From: Lolium rigidum
Taxonomy: Eukaryota > Streptophyta > Magnoliopsida > Poales > Poaceae
DNA: 64,000 nt
Assembly (NCBI RefSeq): GCF_022539505.1
Contig: NC_061514.1
Location: forward strand, 333,357,090-333,421,089
Reading direction: 5' to 3'
Shown piece after piece: positions 34,600-46,984 of the stretch. The notes beneath the pieces are model-generated. The model was not told the DNA's origin. It worked only from the letters and a program-made list of their open reading frames with translations, and made no database searches. Position numbers and translations under genes: made by a program. How positions within the stretch are numbered: position 1 is the first letter of the stretch; each line of letters starts with the position of its first letter.

Positions 34600-36190
34600 A
34601 TGCCCAATGAGCCGATGACAACGCATCGGTCTCTTATGATCCATTCTTCATCCCTTTGACGTCGGAGTGATCGTGAATTTGATCAATGCTCAAAAGCTGA
34701 TGTTACCATACCAATCCTTCACGATCTATCTTTCACCTTTTTCGACCGATGACTTTGAGCTCTGGTGGACCACGAGGCAGACCAACGCCTTTAAGAGAAC
34801 CCCAGAACCGCTGCTGAAACGACTTGATGCTGAAACCGATACTTCTGGACATTCAGATATTCAGTGATACTCTTCAACCTGCCCATCCCCCTCGAAAAAG
34901 GTTATGATGGAGGGCCATCCGATGAAATCTCAATCGGCTTCTTAAGCACAGAATATCTACGCCGTCAGTTGCCCCCCGAGCCTTCATCAAGGCGAGCACA
35001 GCAGTGGCCTAACCAAACGTGTCGCCATCAGTTTCCAAGTCATGATACAGAGCCAGCCGATCGGCTCCCCAGAGCAGAGAACCTTCAGGGCGAGCTGCCC
35101 CCCGAGCTTCCTCAGTCCACCTCTCGCGCCTTGCAGGTCAGATCGGGTCCTTTCCTTTGGCGGATCTGATGCAACCCATCCCTAACCCGATCTGCACGTC
35201 CAGGCTGTATCTCTTGAGTCGATGGCCATGCATCGGCTTTCTACCCTTAAGTCGATGTCTGCGCATCGGCTGTGCTTAAATTTTTTTGAATTTTTACGGC
35301 CGATTTATGTATCGGCCCCCATTACTTCAAATACCCATCATCAAAGGATATCTTAGGCTGCTGGGCATTTGTAAGACGCTTCTACTGCATATCCTTGTGT
35401 TTTATCCACCTGGGTGCCCCCCGAGCCGATTTCTTTCAAGGGACTTGATGGTATCGGCTCTTCAAGTATTCCCTGTTGAATCAAATGCTTGAACCCGGGC
35501 AGAATGTATGATGAGGCTAATTTTGGCCGATTGCTTTGGAATCGGCCTCCACGTTGCTTGTTCGATGAAGGTTTTGTAATGTTCCTCCATAAATTTTTGG
35601 GGCCGATCACAAGGATCAGCCTCGCCACGTTTGCTCATTGATTTGCTCCAGCTACATGGTTAGGCCAGTGGATACGACCAGCCTAACTTCATCCTCTGTC
35701 ATGTCGATGCGCTCGCCGTCGTCCACCTTGAGTGCATCGTCTAATCTTCGAGCAGTAAACTCCGTTGGGAGGATGAGCACCATGTTTGTGCCAGCCGATG
35801 TTTCATCATCGGCTTTTCTTTGCTTGGGGCGCCACTCTTTTCTTTGTGGCCGACCTTCTTCGTTCAGCGTTCGCTGAATTTTGGCGGCCAGATCAGGCCG
35901 TGCCTTCCTCAACGTGTGCAGGTATAACCTTTCGGCTTCTTCTAACCCACGTAGACGCTGAACCCTTCGCTTCTGGGAACGGCTGAGCCCATCAGGGCAC
36001 CACCTTGGCCGATGATACTTGTCTTCTTCATCATCGTCCTCTAGTTCCTCGAGATCTTCCACCCGAGCGGACTCAGCATGCTTGTTCCGAGGCGGGAGAG
36101 GCCCTAGACGTTTGAACACGGACACGTTAGCTGCATCCTTCTTCCTTTGTTTACGTTCTGGGCAATTGCCGATTGTAGGCAATCGGCTCA
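34600..36190. repeat. Array of GCCGAT...ATCGGC inverted repeats
   Basis: At least ten short inverted repeats with a 6-8-bp stem centred on GCCGAT/ATCGGC and varying loops: 34611-34630, 34919-34938, 35056-35065, 35218-35237, 35251-35270, 35298-35317, 35423-35460, 35525-35547, 35601-35621 (imperfect), 35793-35814 and 36168-36187. One of inverse polarity is in the LTR (about 33526-33544). Most lie between gag and the 3' LTR. Confidence 0.8.
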
Positions 36191-36606
36191 TTCCTGAATC
36201 CCAGCAGTGTCTGAAGAAGGGGCAGTCCCAGTGCCTATCCACGTCGTCTTGCTCCCTCGACTTTTCCTTGGCGTGGCGCTCATATCGCTCCTCGTCGTGA
36301 TCATGCCGATGACGTCTCCTGTCGTCCCTAGCCAGACGATCCTTTTCATCTTCGTCGTCGTATCGTCGGCGTTGGTCATACTGACTCACATACTTGTTGA
36401 GGAGGTGATCGGAGAGAGGTCGCTGATATCTTATGTTCTTCACTTCTCCCTCTGTGACGTAGCGCTTGCCGTCGTGGCGGAGCCGATCGCGTGGAGCGGC
36501 TTCCTCTCTGTCTTTGCTATGAGAGCAGCTGCCCTCATCTCCATCCTTGCCGAGTGGTGCCCGGGTCCCACCATGTTGATATTGCACGAGAAATCTGGCG
36601 GCACCA
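35652..36606 (-). pseudogene. Gypsy-type gag, 3' part
   Basis: Continues gag on the minus strand left of the inner element: RYVTEGEVKNIRYQRPLSDH, LLNKYVSQYD, an Arg/Asp/Glu-rich stretch, then CPFFRHCWDSG...GNCPE, a zinc-knuckle-like C-x4-C...C cluster, and LSRSQKRRVQRLRGLEEAE. It stops at 35652 without entering a protease or pol frame. Frame usage near 36560 suggests a frameshift close to the insertion point. Confidence 0.78.
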
Positions 36607-38113
36607 CGATGTCTACGTTCCCCCTCCTTTCCTCGTAGACAGGTGTTGGGCCCCCAAGAGCGAGAGGTTTGTAGAACAACGAGCAAGTTTTCCCTTAAGT
36701 GGATCACCCAAGGTTTATCGAACTCAGGGAGGAAGAGGTCAAAGATATCCCTCTCATGCAACCCTGCAACCACAAAGCTAGAAGTCTCTTGTGTCCCCAA
36801 CACACCTAATAGGTGCACTAGTTCGGCGAAGAGATAGTGAAATACAGGTGGTATGAATAAATATGAGCAGTAGTAACGGCGTGTAGTTGATGGTGGTAAT
36901 ATGGTAGCGAGTAGTAACGCAGCAGTAGTAACGCAGATAAAACGAGTAAACAAGCAGCGATAGCGATATTTAGGAACAAGGCCTAGGGATTACACTTTCA
37001 CTAGTGGACACTCTCAACATTGATCACATAACAGAATAGATAAATGCATACTCTACACTTTTGTTGGATGATGAACACATTGCGTAGGATTACACGAACC
37101 CTCAATGCCGGAGTTAACAAGCTCCACAATAATGCTCATATTTTAGTAACCTTTAGTGTAAGATAGATCAACGAGACTAAACCAAGTACTAGCATAGCAT
37201 GCACACCGTAACCTTCATGCATATGTAGGAGGAATAGATCACATCAATACCATCATAATGATAATTAACTCCACAATCTACAAGAGATCATGATCATAGC
37301 CTACGACAAGAACCACACGGTGCACACACTAGTCACCTTTACACACGTGCAGGAGGAATAGAACTACTTTAATAACATCACTAGAGTAGCACATAGATGA
37401 ATTGTGATACAAAACTCATATGAATCTCAATCATGTAAAGCAGCTCATGAGATCATTGTATTGAAGTACATGGAGAGAGATTAACCACATAGCTACCGGT
37501 ACATGCCCCGAGCCTCGATGGAGAACTACTCCCTCCTCATGGGAGCAAGCAGCGGTGATGAAGATGGCGGTGGAGATGGCAGCGGTGTCGATGGAGAAGC
37601 CTTCCGGGGCACTTCCCCACTCCGGCAGGTGCCGGAACGGAGACTCCTGTCCCCCGGATCTTGGCTTCGCGATGGCGGCGGCTCGGAAGGTTTTCCGTCT
37701 CGTGGTTCTTTTCGTCGATGTTTTTAGGTCACGACGGCTTATATAGGCGAAGAATCGGAGTCGGAGGGGCCACGGGCTGCCCACACCATAGGGGGGCGCC
37801 CCCCCCCCCGGCCGCGCCGGGGTGTGGTGTGGGCCCCCCCTGGCACCTCTCTGGCCCTTCTCGTGTGTTCTGGATGGTTCCGGGAAAAATAGGAATCTGG
37901 GTCTTGATTTCGTCCGATTCCGAAAATATTTCTTTACTAGGATTTCTGAAACCAAAAACAGCGAGAAAACAGCAACTCGGCCTTTCGGCATCTCGTCAAT
38001 AGGTTAGTTCCGGAAAACACATAAAAATGATATAAAGTGTGAACAAAACATGTTGGTATTGTCATAAAACAAGCATGGAACATCGAAATTATAGATACGT
38101 TGGAGACGTATCG
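36607..38113 (-). repeat. 3' LTR of inner element
   Basis: 1507 bp. Both terminal bases differ from the partner LTR (CGATG...TATCG in place of TGATG...TATCA on the plus strand). Confidence 0.88.
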
Positions 38114-38495
38114 GCATCCCTAAGCTTAGTTCCTACTCGTCCTCGAGTAGGTAAACGATAAAAGATAATTTCCGAGGTGACATGCTACCAACATAATCTT
38201 AATCATACTATTGTAAAGCATATGAGATGAATGCAGCGATTCAAAACAATGTTAATGCAATGAGTAAACAATTGAATCATATAGCAAAGACTTTTCATGA
38301 ATAGTACTTTCAAGACAAGCATCAATAAGTCTTGCATAAGAGTTACTCATAAAGCAATAAATTCTTAGTAGAGACATTGAAGCAACACTATGGAAGATAA
38401 AGTTTAAGCAGTTGCTTTCAACTTGTAACATGTATATCTCATGGATAGTTGTCAATGCAAAGCAATATAACAAGTGCAATAAGCAAGTATGTAAG

Positions 38496-40114
38496 TGATG
38501 ACCCACAAGTATAGGGGGTGTATCGTAGTATCTTCGATAAGTAAGAATGTCGATCCCAACGAGGAGCAGAAGGTGTTGACAAGTGTATCGTAGTATCTTC
38601 GATAAGTAAGAATGTCGATCCCAACGAGGAGCAGTTTAAGGTGTTGACAAGCAGCTGTATGAAGGTTTCACCGTAAATGCTCATTTAAAAGTATTCGTGG
38701 GGTTTTGATGACGTATGAAATAAGTACGNNNNNNNNNNNNNNNNNNNNNNNNNNNNNNNNNNNNNNNNNNNNNNNNNNNNNNNNNNNNNNNNNNNNNNNN
38801 NNNNNNNNNNNNNNNNNNNNNNNNNNNNGAATAGATAAATGCATACTCTACACTTTTGTTGGATGATGAACACATTGCGTAGGATTACACGAACCCTCAA
38901 TGCCGGAGTTAACAAGCTCCACAATAATGCTCATATTTTAGTAACCTTTAGTGTAAGATAGATCAAAAGACTAAACCAAGTACTAGCATAGCATGCACAC
39001 TTGTCACCTTCATGCATATGTAGGAGGAATAGATCACATCAATACTATCATAGCAATAGTTAACCTCGCAATCTACAAGAGATCATGATCATAGCATAAA
39101 CCAAGTACTAACACGGTGCACACACTTGTCACCTTTGCACACGTGCGGGGAGGAATAAAACTACTTTAATAACAATTGCTAGAGTAGCACATAGATAAAT
39201 TGTGATACAAACACATTGCAATCATAAAGAGATATAAATAAGCACCTCACTATGCCATTCAACGGTGAATAAGTATTACGTGAAATATAGCCTAAGAGAC
39301 CCACACGGTGCACACTACTTGTCACCTTTACACACGTGGGACAAGGAGTCTCCGGAGATCACATAAGTAAAACTCACTTGACTAGCATAATGACATCTAG
39401 ATTACAAGCATCATCATATGAATCTCAATCATGTAAGGCAGCTCATGAGATTATTGTATTGAAGCACATAGGAGAGAGATGAACCACATAGCTATCGGTA
39501 CAGCCCAGAGCCTCGATGGAGAACTACTCCCTCCTCATGGGAGCAGCAGCGGTGATGAAGATGGCGGTGGAGATGGCAGCGGTGTCGATGGAGAAGCCTT
39601 CCGGGGGGCACTTCCCCGCTCGGCGGGGTGCGGAACGGAGACTCCTGTCCCCCGGATCTTGGCTTCGCGATGGCGGCGGCTCTGGAAGGTTTTCAGGTAT
39701 CGTGGTTTTCGCATCGGGGTTTTCGCGACGGAGGCTTTATATAGGCGAAGAGGCGGCGCAGGGAGGGTCGAAGGGGTGGCCACACCATAGGGCGGCGCGG
39801 CCGGGGCCTCGGGCCGCGCCGACCCTGTCATGGTGGGCCACGTGGCCCCCTACGCGGCTCTTCGGGTGTTCGGATGCTTCAGGTGAAAATAGGAACACTG
39901 GGTCTTGATTTCGATCCGATTCAGAGAATATTTCGTTACTAGGATTTACCGAAACCAAAAACAGCAGAAAACGAGGCTGGCACTTCGGCATCTTGTTAAT
40001 GGGTTAGTTCCGGAAAATGCACGAATATGACATAAAGTGTGCATAAAACATGTAGGTATCATCAATAATATGGCATAGAACATAAGAAATTATCGATACG
40101 TCGGAGACGTATCA
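38496..40114 (-). repeat. Extra related LTR containing the assembly gap
   Basis: On the plus strand it begins TGATGACCCACAAGTATAGG and ends GGAGACGTATCA. The centre resembles the other LTRs (CACATTGCGTAGGATTACAC, TGCCGGAGTTAACAAGCTCC), but the left end is a different LTR subtype and carries a 66-bp tandem duplication (about 38519-38651). Internal sequence on its left (38114-38495) is repeated on its right (40115-40487). Confidence 0.7.
38729..38828. other. Assembly gap (100 N)
   Basis: Exactly 100 Ns within the extra LTR. Confidence 0.99.
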
Positions 40115-42692
40115 AGCATCCCCAAGCTTAGTTACTGCTCGTCCGAGCGAGGTAAAACGATAACAAAGATAATTTCGAAGTGATATGCCATCATAACCTT
40201 GATCATACTATTTGTAAACATATGTAGTGGATGCGGCGATCAAAACAATGGTAATGACATGAGTAAACAAGTGAATCATAAAGCAAAGACTTTTCATGAA
40301 TAGTACTTCAAGACAAGTATTAATAAGTCTTGCATAAGAGTTAACTCATAAAGCAATAAATCAAAGTAAAGGCATTGAAGCAACACAAAGGAAGATTAAG
40401 TTTCGGCGGTTGCTTTCAACTTGTAACATGTATATCTCATGGATAATTGTCAACATAGAGTAATATAACAAGTACAATATGCAAGTATGTAGGAATCAAT
40501 GCACGAGTTCACACAAGTGTTTGCTTCTTGAGGTGGAGAGAAATAGGTGAAGCTGACTCAACATAAAAGTAAAGAGAATGGTCCTTCAAAGAGGAAAGCA
40601 TCGATTGCTATATTTGTGCTAGAGCTTTGATTTTGAAAACATGAAACAATTTTGTCAACGGTAGTAATAAAGCATATGAGTTATGTACATTATATCTTAC
40701 AAGTTGCAAGTCTCATGCATAGTATACTAATAGTGCCCGCACCTTGTCCTAATTAACTTGGACTACCGGATCTTTGCAATGCACATGTTTTGACCAAGTG
40801 TCACAATGGGGTACCTCCATGCCGCATGTACAAAGGTCTAAGGAGAAAGCTCGCATTTTGGATTTCTCGCTTTTGATTATTCTCAACTTAGACATCCATA
40901 CCGGGACAACATGGACAACGGATAATGGACTCCTCTTTAATGCATAAGCATGTGGCAACAATTATTATTCTCATATGAGATTGAGGATATATGTCCAAAG
41001 CTGAAACTTCCACCATGAATCATGGCTTTAGTTAGCGGCCCAAAGTTCTTCTCTAACAATATGCATGCTCCAACCATGAAGGTGGTAGATCTCTCTTGCT
41101 TCGGACAAGACGGACATGCATAGCAACTCACATGATATCCAACAAAGAATAGTTGATGGCGTCCCCGAAACATGGTTATCGCTCAACAAGCAACTTAATA
41201 AGAGATAAAGTGCATAAGTACATATTCAATACCACAATAGTTTTTAAGCTATTTGTCCCATGAGCTATATATTGCAAAGGTGAATGATGGAGTTTTAAAG
41301 GTAGCACTCAAGCAATTTACTTTGGAATGGCGGATAAATACCATGTAGTAGGTAGGTATGGTGGACACAAATGGCATAGTGGTTGGCTCAAGTATTTTGG
41401 ATGCATGAGAAGTATTCCCTCTCGATACAAGGTTTAGGCTAGCAAGGTTATTTGAAGCAAACACAAGTACGAACTAGTACAGCAAAACTCACATAAAAGA
41501 CATATTACAAGCATCATAAAACTATACATCGTCTTCCTTGTTGTTCAAACATCTTACTAGAAAATATCTAGACTCTAGAGAAACTACTCATGCAAACCAA
41601 ATTTTAACAAGCTCTATGCATTTCTTCACTAATAGGTGCAAGGTATATGATGCAAGAGCTTAAATATGAGCACAACAATTGCCAAGTATAAAATTATTCA
41701 AGACATCATACCAATTACTACATGTAGCATTTTCCAATTCCAACCATATAAAAATGAACGAAGCAGTTTTAACCTTCGCCATGAACACTAAAAGATAAAG
41801 CTAAGAACACATGTGTTCATATGAACCAGCGGAGCGTGTCTCTCTCCCACACAAGCATTTATTCAAACAAAAACAAAAACAAAAACAAAAGCACACGGAC
41901 GCTCCAAGTAAAGTACATAAGATGTGGCCGAATAAAAATATAGTTTCAAGAGAAGGAACCTGATAATTTGTCGATGAAGAAGGGGATGCCTTGGGCATCC
42001 CCAAGCTTAGACGCTTGAGTCTTCTTGAAATATGCAGGGGTAAACCACCGGGGCATCCCCAAGCTTAGAGTTTTCACTCTTCTTGATCATAGTATATCAT
42101 CCTCCTCTCTTGACCCTTGAAAACTTCTTCCACACCAAACTTTAAGCAAACTCATTAGAGGGTTAGTGCATAATCAAAAACTCACATGTTCAGAGGTGAC
42201 ACAATCATTCTTAACACTTCTGGACATTGCTCAAAGTTACTGGAAGGTAATGGAACAAAGAAATCCACCCAACACAGCGAAAGAAGCAATGCGAAATAAA
42301 AGGCAGAATCTGTCAAAAACAGAACAGTCCGTAAAGACGAATTTTAAAATGGCACCAGACTTGCTCAAATGGAAAAACTCAAAACTAATGAAAGTTGCGT
42401 ACATATCTGAGGATCACTCACGTAAATTGGCATAATTTTCTGATTTACCTACAGAGAATTAGACCCAGATTCGTGACAGACAGCAATGCTGTTTCTGCGC
42501 AGCAATCCAAATCTAGCATCAACTTTACCATAGAGACTTTACTTGGCACAAAAACATGATAAGGAGAGGTTGCTACAGTAGTAAACAACTTCCAAGACAC
42601 AAATATAAAACAAAGTACTGTAGCAAAATAAACACATGGGTTATCTCCCAAGAAGTTCTTTCTTTATAGCCATTAAGATGGGCTCGGCAGTT

Positions 42693-43430
42693 TTAATGAT
42701 GCACTCGCAAGAAATAGTATTGGAAGCAAAAGAGAGCATCAAGAGGCAAATTCAAAACACATTTAAGTCTAACATGCTTCCTATGCATAGGAATCTTGTA
42801 AATAAACAAGTTCATGAAGAGCAAAGTAACAAGCATAGGAAGATAAAACAAGTGTAGCTTCAAAAATTTCAGCACATAGAGAGGCATTTTAGTAACATGA
42901 AAATTTCTACCACCATATTTTCCTCTCTCATAATAACTTTCAGTAGCATCATGAGCAAACTCAATAATATAACTATCACATAAAGCATTCTTATCATGAG
43001 TCTCATGCATAAAATTATTACTCTCCACATAAGCATAATCAATTTTATTAGTTGTAGTGGGAGCAAATTCAACAAAGTAGCTATCATTATTATTCTCACC
43101 AAGTGTAGAAGGCATAGTATAATCACAATAAAATTTTCTCTCCATAGTAGGTTGTACCAAAAGACCACTATCATTATAATCATCAGAAATAGGAGGCAAA
43201 GTATCATCAAAGAAAATTTTCTCCTCAATGCTTGGGGGACTAAAAATATCATGAAAACCAGCTTCCCCAAGCTTAGAACTTTCAATATCATTATCAACAA
43301 TGGTGTTCAAAGCGTTCATACTAATATTACTACCAGCATGCAAATAAGATTTCATAGGTTTTTTAATTTTCGCATCAAACAATCCATGTTTTAAATCAGG
43401 AAATAGAATAAGAAGCTCACTCTTGTACAT
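42693..43430 (-). CDS. Unknown conserved retroelement ORF (inner element copy)
   Basis: 245 codons without interruption. It matches no gag, pol, env or host family that I recognise. Visible features are an N-terminal KIKKPMKSYLHAG and NISMNALNTI; repeated acidic/aromatic modules (GEAGFHDIFSPPSIEEKIF, then DYTMPS); VEFAPTTTNKIDYAYVES; HETHDKNALCDSYIIEFAHD; then RNFHVTKMPLYVLKFLKL followed by a hydrophobic stretch (YLPMLVTLLFMNLFIYKI) that could cross a membrane. It sits just downstream of the 5' LTR and primer site, where gag normally lies. A diverged copy is at 51493-52160 in another element. Confidence 0.6.
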   Translation of the reverse strand: MYKSELLILFPDLKHGLFDAKIKKPMKSYLHAGSNISMNALNTIVDNDIESSKLGEAGFHDIFSPPSIEEKIFFDDTLPPISDDYNDSGLLVQPTMERKFYCDYTMPSTLGENNNDSYFVEFAPTTTNKIDYAYVESNNFMHETHDKNALCDSYIIEFAHDATESYYERGKYGGRNFHVTKMPLYVLKFLKLHLFYLPMLVTLLFMNLFIYKIPMHRKHVRLKCVLNLPLDALFCFQYYFLRVHH

Positions 43431-43566
43431 TATGCCAAACTAGTGTAAACAAGAAACAACAAGATGCAATTGCAGGATCTAAAGGAAATAGCTTCGAGCA
43501 CACACACGACGGCGCCAGAAAAATACTTTACCTGAGACCGTAGTATGAGTGCCTTTTTACCTTTCC

Positions 43567-43584
43567 TCCCCGGCAACGGCGCCA
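43567..43584 (-). other. Primer-binding site (tRNA-Asp type)
   Basis: TGGCGCCGTTGCCGGGGA on the minus strand, 10 bp inside the 5' LTR edge; complementary to the 3' end of plant tRNA-Asp(GUC) including CCA. A second partial match (TCTGGCGCCGTCGTG) lies about 60 bp further in, near 43505-43523. Confidence 0.85.
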
Positions 43585-43594
43585 GAAAATAGCT

Positions 43595-45095
43595 TGATGT
43601 CTACGTTCCCCCTCCTTTCCTGTAGACAGTGTTGGGCCCCCAAGAGCAGAGGTTTGTAGAACAGCAGCAAGTTTTCCCTTAAGTGGATCACCCAAGGTTT
43701 ATCGAACTCGGGGAGGAAGAGGTCAAAGATGTCCCTCTCATGCAACCCTGCAACCACAAAGCTAGAAGTCTCTTGTGTCCCCAACACACCTAATAGGTGC
43801 ACTAGTTCGGCGAAGAGATAGTGAAATACGAGGTGGTATGAATAAATATGAGCAGTAGTAACGGTGTGTAGTTGATGGTGGTAATATGGTAGCGATAGTA
43901 ATGCAGCGGTAGTAACGCGATAGAAACGAGTAAACAAGCGAGCGATAGCGATATTTAGGAACAAGGCCTAGGGATTACACTTTCACTAGTGGACACTCTC
44001 AACATTGATCACATAACAGAATAGATAAATGCATACTCTACACTTTTGTTGGATGATGAACACATTGCGTAGGATTACACGAACCCTCAATGCCGGAGTT
44101 AACAAGCTCCACAATAATGCTCATATTTTAGTAACCTTTAGTGTAAGATAGATCAACAGACTAAACCAAGTACTAGCATAGCATGCACACCGTAACCTTC
44201 ATGCATATGTAGGAGGAATAGATCACATCAATACCATCATAATGATAATTAACTCCACAATCTACAAGAGATCATGATCATAGCCTACGACAAGAACCAC
44301 ACGGTGCACACACTAGTCACCTTTACACACGTGCGAGGAGGAATAGAACTACTTTAATAACATCACTAGAGTAGCACATAGATGAATTGTGATACAAAAC
44401 TCATATGAATCTCAATCATGTAAAGCAGCTCATGAGATCATTGTATTGAAGTACATGGAGAGAGATTAACCACATAGCTACCGGTACGGCCCCGAGCCTC
44501 GATGGAGAACTACTCCTCCTCATGGGAGCAGACGGCGGTGATGAAGATGGCGGTGGAGATGGCAGCGGTGTCGATGGAGAAGCCTTCCGGGGGCACTTCC
44601 CCACTCCGGCAGGGTGCCGGAACAGAGACTCCTGTCCCCCAGATCTTGGCTTCGCGATGGCGGCGGCTCTGGAAGGTTTTCCGTCTCGTGGTTCTTTCTG
44701 TCAATGTTTTTAGGTCACGACGGCTTATATAGGCGAAGAATCGGAGTCGGAGGGGCCACGGGCTGCCCACACCATAGGGGGGCGCCCCCCTGGCCGCGCC
44801 GGGGTGTGGTGTGGGCCCCCCTGGCACCTCTCTGGCCCTTCTCGTGTGTTCTGGATGGTTCCGGGAAAAATAGGAATCCGGGTCTTGATTTCGTCCGATT
44901 CCGAAAATATTTCTTTACTAGGATTTCCGAAACCAAAAACAGCGAGAAAACAACAAGCTGGCCTTTCGGCATCTCGTCAATAGGTTAGTTCCGGAAAACA
45001 CATAAAAATGATATAAAGTGTGAACAAAACATGTTGGTATTGTCATAAAACAAGCATGGAACATCAGAAATTATAGATACGTTGGAGACGTATCA
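43595..45095 (-). repeat. 5' LTR of inner element
   Basis: 1501 bp with intact TG...CA ends; near-identical to 36607-38113 over its whole length. Confidence 0.9.
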
Positions 45096-45096
45096 C

Positions 45097-46922
45097 ACCC
45101 TCCATGGTAAGTGTACTCCACCATGTTAACGGCGGGGAAAGGGTGTGTGTCGACTTTCATGGCGTACTGGTTGAAAATTAATCGCCCTTTTTCTATCGCC
45201 ATTTGGATCTGCTGCCGCCACACCCTGCAGTCGTTCGTGGTGTGGGTGAACGTGTTATGCCACTTGCAGTATGGCTTTCCGTTCAGCTCCTGCACCGTAG
45301 GGATCTTGTGGCCTTCGGGTACCTTTATATGCTTCTCCGTGAGTAAGAGATCAAAAATCTGCTCGGTTTTGGTCACGTCGAAGTCGAACCCTTTTGGAGG
45401 ACCTTGTGGCTTCACCCATTTGCAGGACACGGGGCCTGCCGCTCGAGTCCATTCAGCCACTGCTACCTCTCGATCTCCCGCAGCACCTTCATCCTCGTCC
45501 GCCTCAACCAGGGGCCACCGCACGCTTGAATTTGTCCTGGTAGACATCCGGGTGGCGCCTGTTCACATGCCGACAGCCTTCGCACCATGTGCGCCAATGA
45601 AGGGTAGTCCGCTTGGGAGGCCACGTCCTTGATCGATGATGAGAGACCCACCACCGCCAACTCGATCGCTTCTTTTTCACTTACGTGAACCGAATAGCAT
45701 TGGTTCCTCACGGTCCTGAAGCGGCTGGATGTATTCCGACACTCGTTTCCCCGCGCTTCTTTCGTACTTGTGCTAGATCGGCAATGCCAGCCTCGGAAGC
45801 CTCCGAGTGATACTCGCTCATGGAACTGCTCTTCCAAGCGCTTCCGGGTCCGGATTGAGTTCGGTGGCAACGATGTGTACCACCCGAAAGCCGATCCTGT
45901 GAGGGACCGTGCGAAGAACCTCACACGCAGCTCGTCCGATGCTCGAGATCGTGCCCAGGCCTGTGCCAAATATCGGCTCACATGCTCGATGGAGCTGGAA
46001 CCATCCGATCCACTAAACTTTGTGAAGTCCGGGAGCCGATATTTGGGTGGTAGCGGGATCAATTCGTACTCGTTGGGGTACGGCTTGGTGTAGCCGAACG
46101 TCTTCCTTTTCGGCATCATGCCGAACTGATCTTTCAGAATTGTACAAATCTGATCCGCGGTGATGGCTGAATGTGACGAACCCTGAAGATTCGCCGGGGT
46201 GGCATACTTAACCAGCCATGCTTGCTTTTCCAGTTCTGAGCCAACTGCAGGAGCTGGGCTCTAGAGGTTTGTCGGAGTGGCGTACTTGGCTAACCACGTT
46301 TGCTTCTCAAGATCCGCTCCCGACGTTCCTCCTGCTGTTCCAGAGGCCCCTGCTGTTGCAGCCTGGTTCGAGAGTGCCCGAGTGCTGCGATCCGGCACAT
46401 ATGCGCACGCGTATCCATGCGGGATCTCCTTGGGCGCCTCAGGTAAGAATTGGTAGTCACTAGGATCACCACCAATCTTGTAGACGACGTATGCCGATGA
46501 GTTCGGCACTTCCGGTGCTGCCAACGCGAACGGCAGCGGTGGATGGGACTGGAGTGGCATCTCTCCTTTGTAAGTCCCCGAGCTGGTCCCGACGGAGAAT
46601 ACCGATGGCTCATGATTTCCTGGATCACGCGCGAGCGACACGCTCCAAAGTGTTCACCGAGGCTCTCGAGTGGCGGTGCAGCGAATGAGCCACCATGTAG
46701 TTGATCTCCTGACGCAGCGACTCGGTGCGTTCTTCGACGGGGCGGACAGGTCCACTCCATCGAGTGCGCCTTCGGGTGAGAACCCCTTCCACCGACGCCA
46801 TGGGAGCGGGTTCTGTGGAAAGAGCCGATGAGTTCGGCTTCGAGGACTGCCTTGATCTCGTCATGCTTCTTCTTGAGCTCGTCAGTCAGATCCTCGTACT
46901 TGACCGGAGTGCTTTCCGCCAT
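45097..46922 (-). pseudogene. Gypsy-type gag, 5' part
   Basis: Minus strand, starting MAESTPVKYEDLTDELKKKH at 46922. After frameshifts it continues through LRQEINYMVAHSLHRHS, VPNSSAYVVYKIGGDP, then the capsid core LPDFTKFSGSDG...SIEHVSRYLAQ...RVRFFARSLTGSAFGWYTSL and EEQFHERV, then FDFDVTKTEQIFDLLLTEKH and GKPYCKWHNTFTHTTNDC. It ends at NMVEYTYHGG where the inner LTR element begins. Gag forms the intracellular particle that packages element RNA. Several frameshifts and the insertion make it non-functional. Confidence 0.85.
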
Positions 46923-46984
46923 CTCGGATGTTAGATGGCGATGCGGTGGATGTCGACGATTGTCCCACCGGGCGTGCCGAGAAT

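Larger units (their letters stand above)
36607..45095 (-). mobile_element. Inner non-autonomous LTR retrotransposon
   Basis: Inserted in gag of the outer element with near-identical flanks CACCA (36602-36606) and CACCC (45096-45100). 3' LTR 36607-38113 and 5' LTR 43595-45095, minus orientation, beginning (T/C)GATACGTCTCC. A tRNA-Asp-type primer site lies on the minus strand at 43567-43584. The internal region has no gag or pol but has an unknown ORF at 42693-43430. An extra LTR of a related element lies inside (38496-40114). Confidence 0.88.

Noticed and set aside
35638..36837. Plus-strand ORFs opposite the gag 3' part
   Set aside because: Antisense shadows of the minus-strand gag, rich in Ser and Leu as expected from complementing an Arg/Asp-rich frame.
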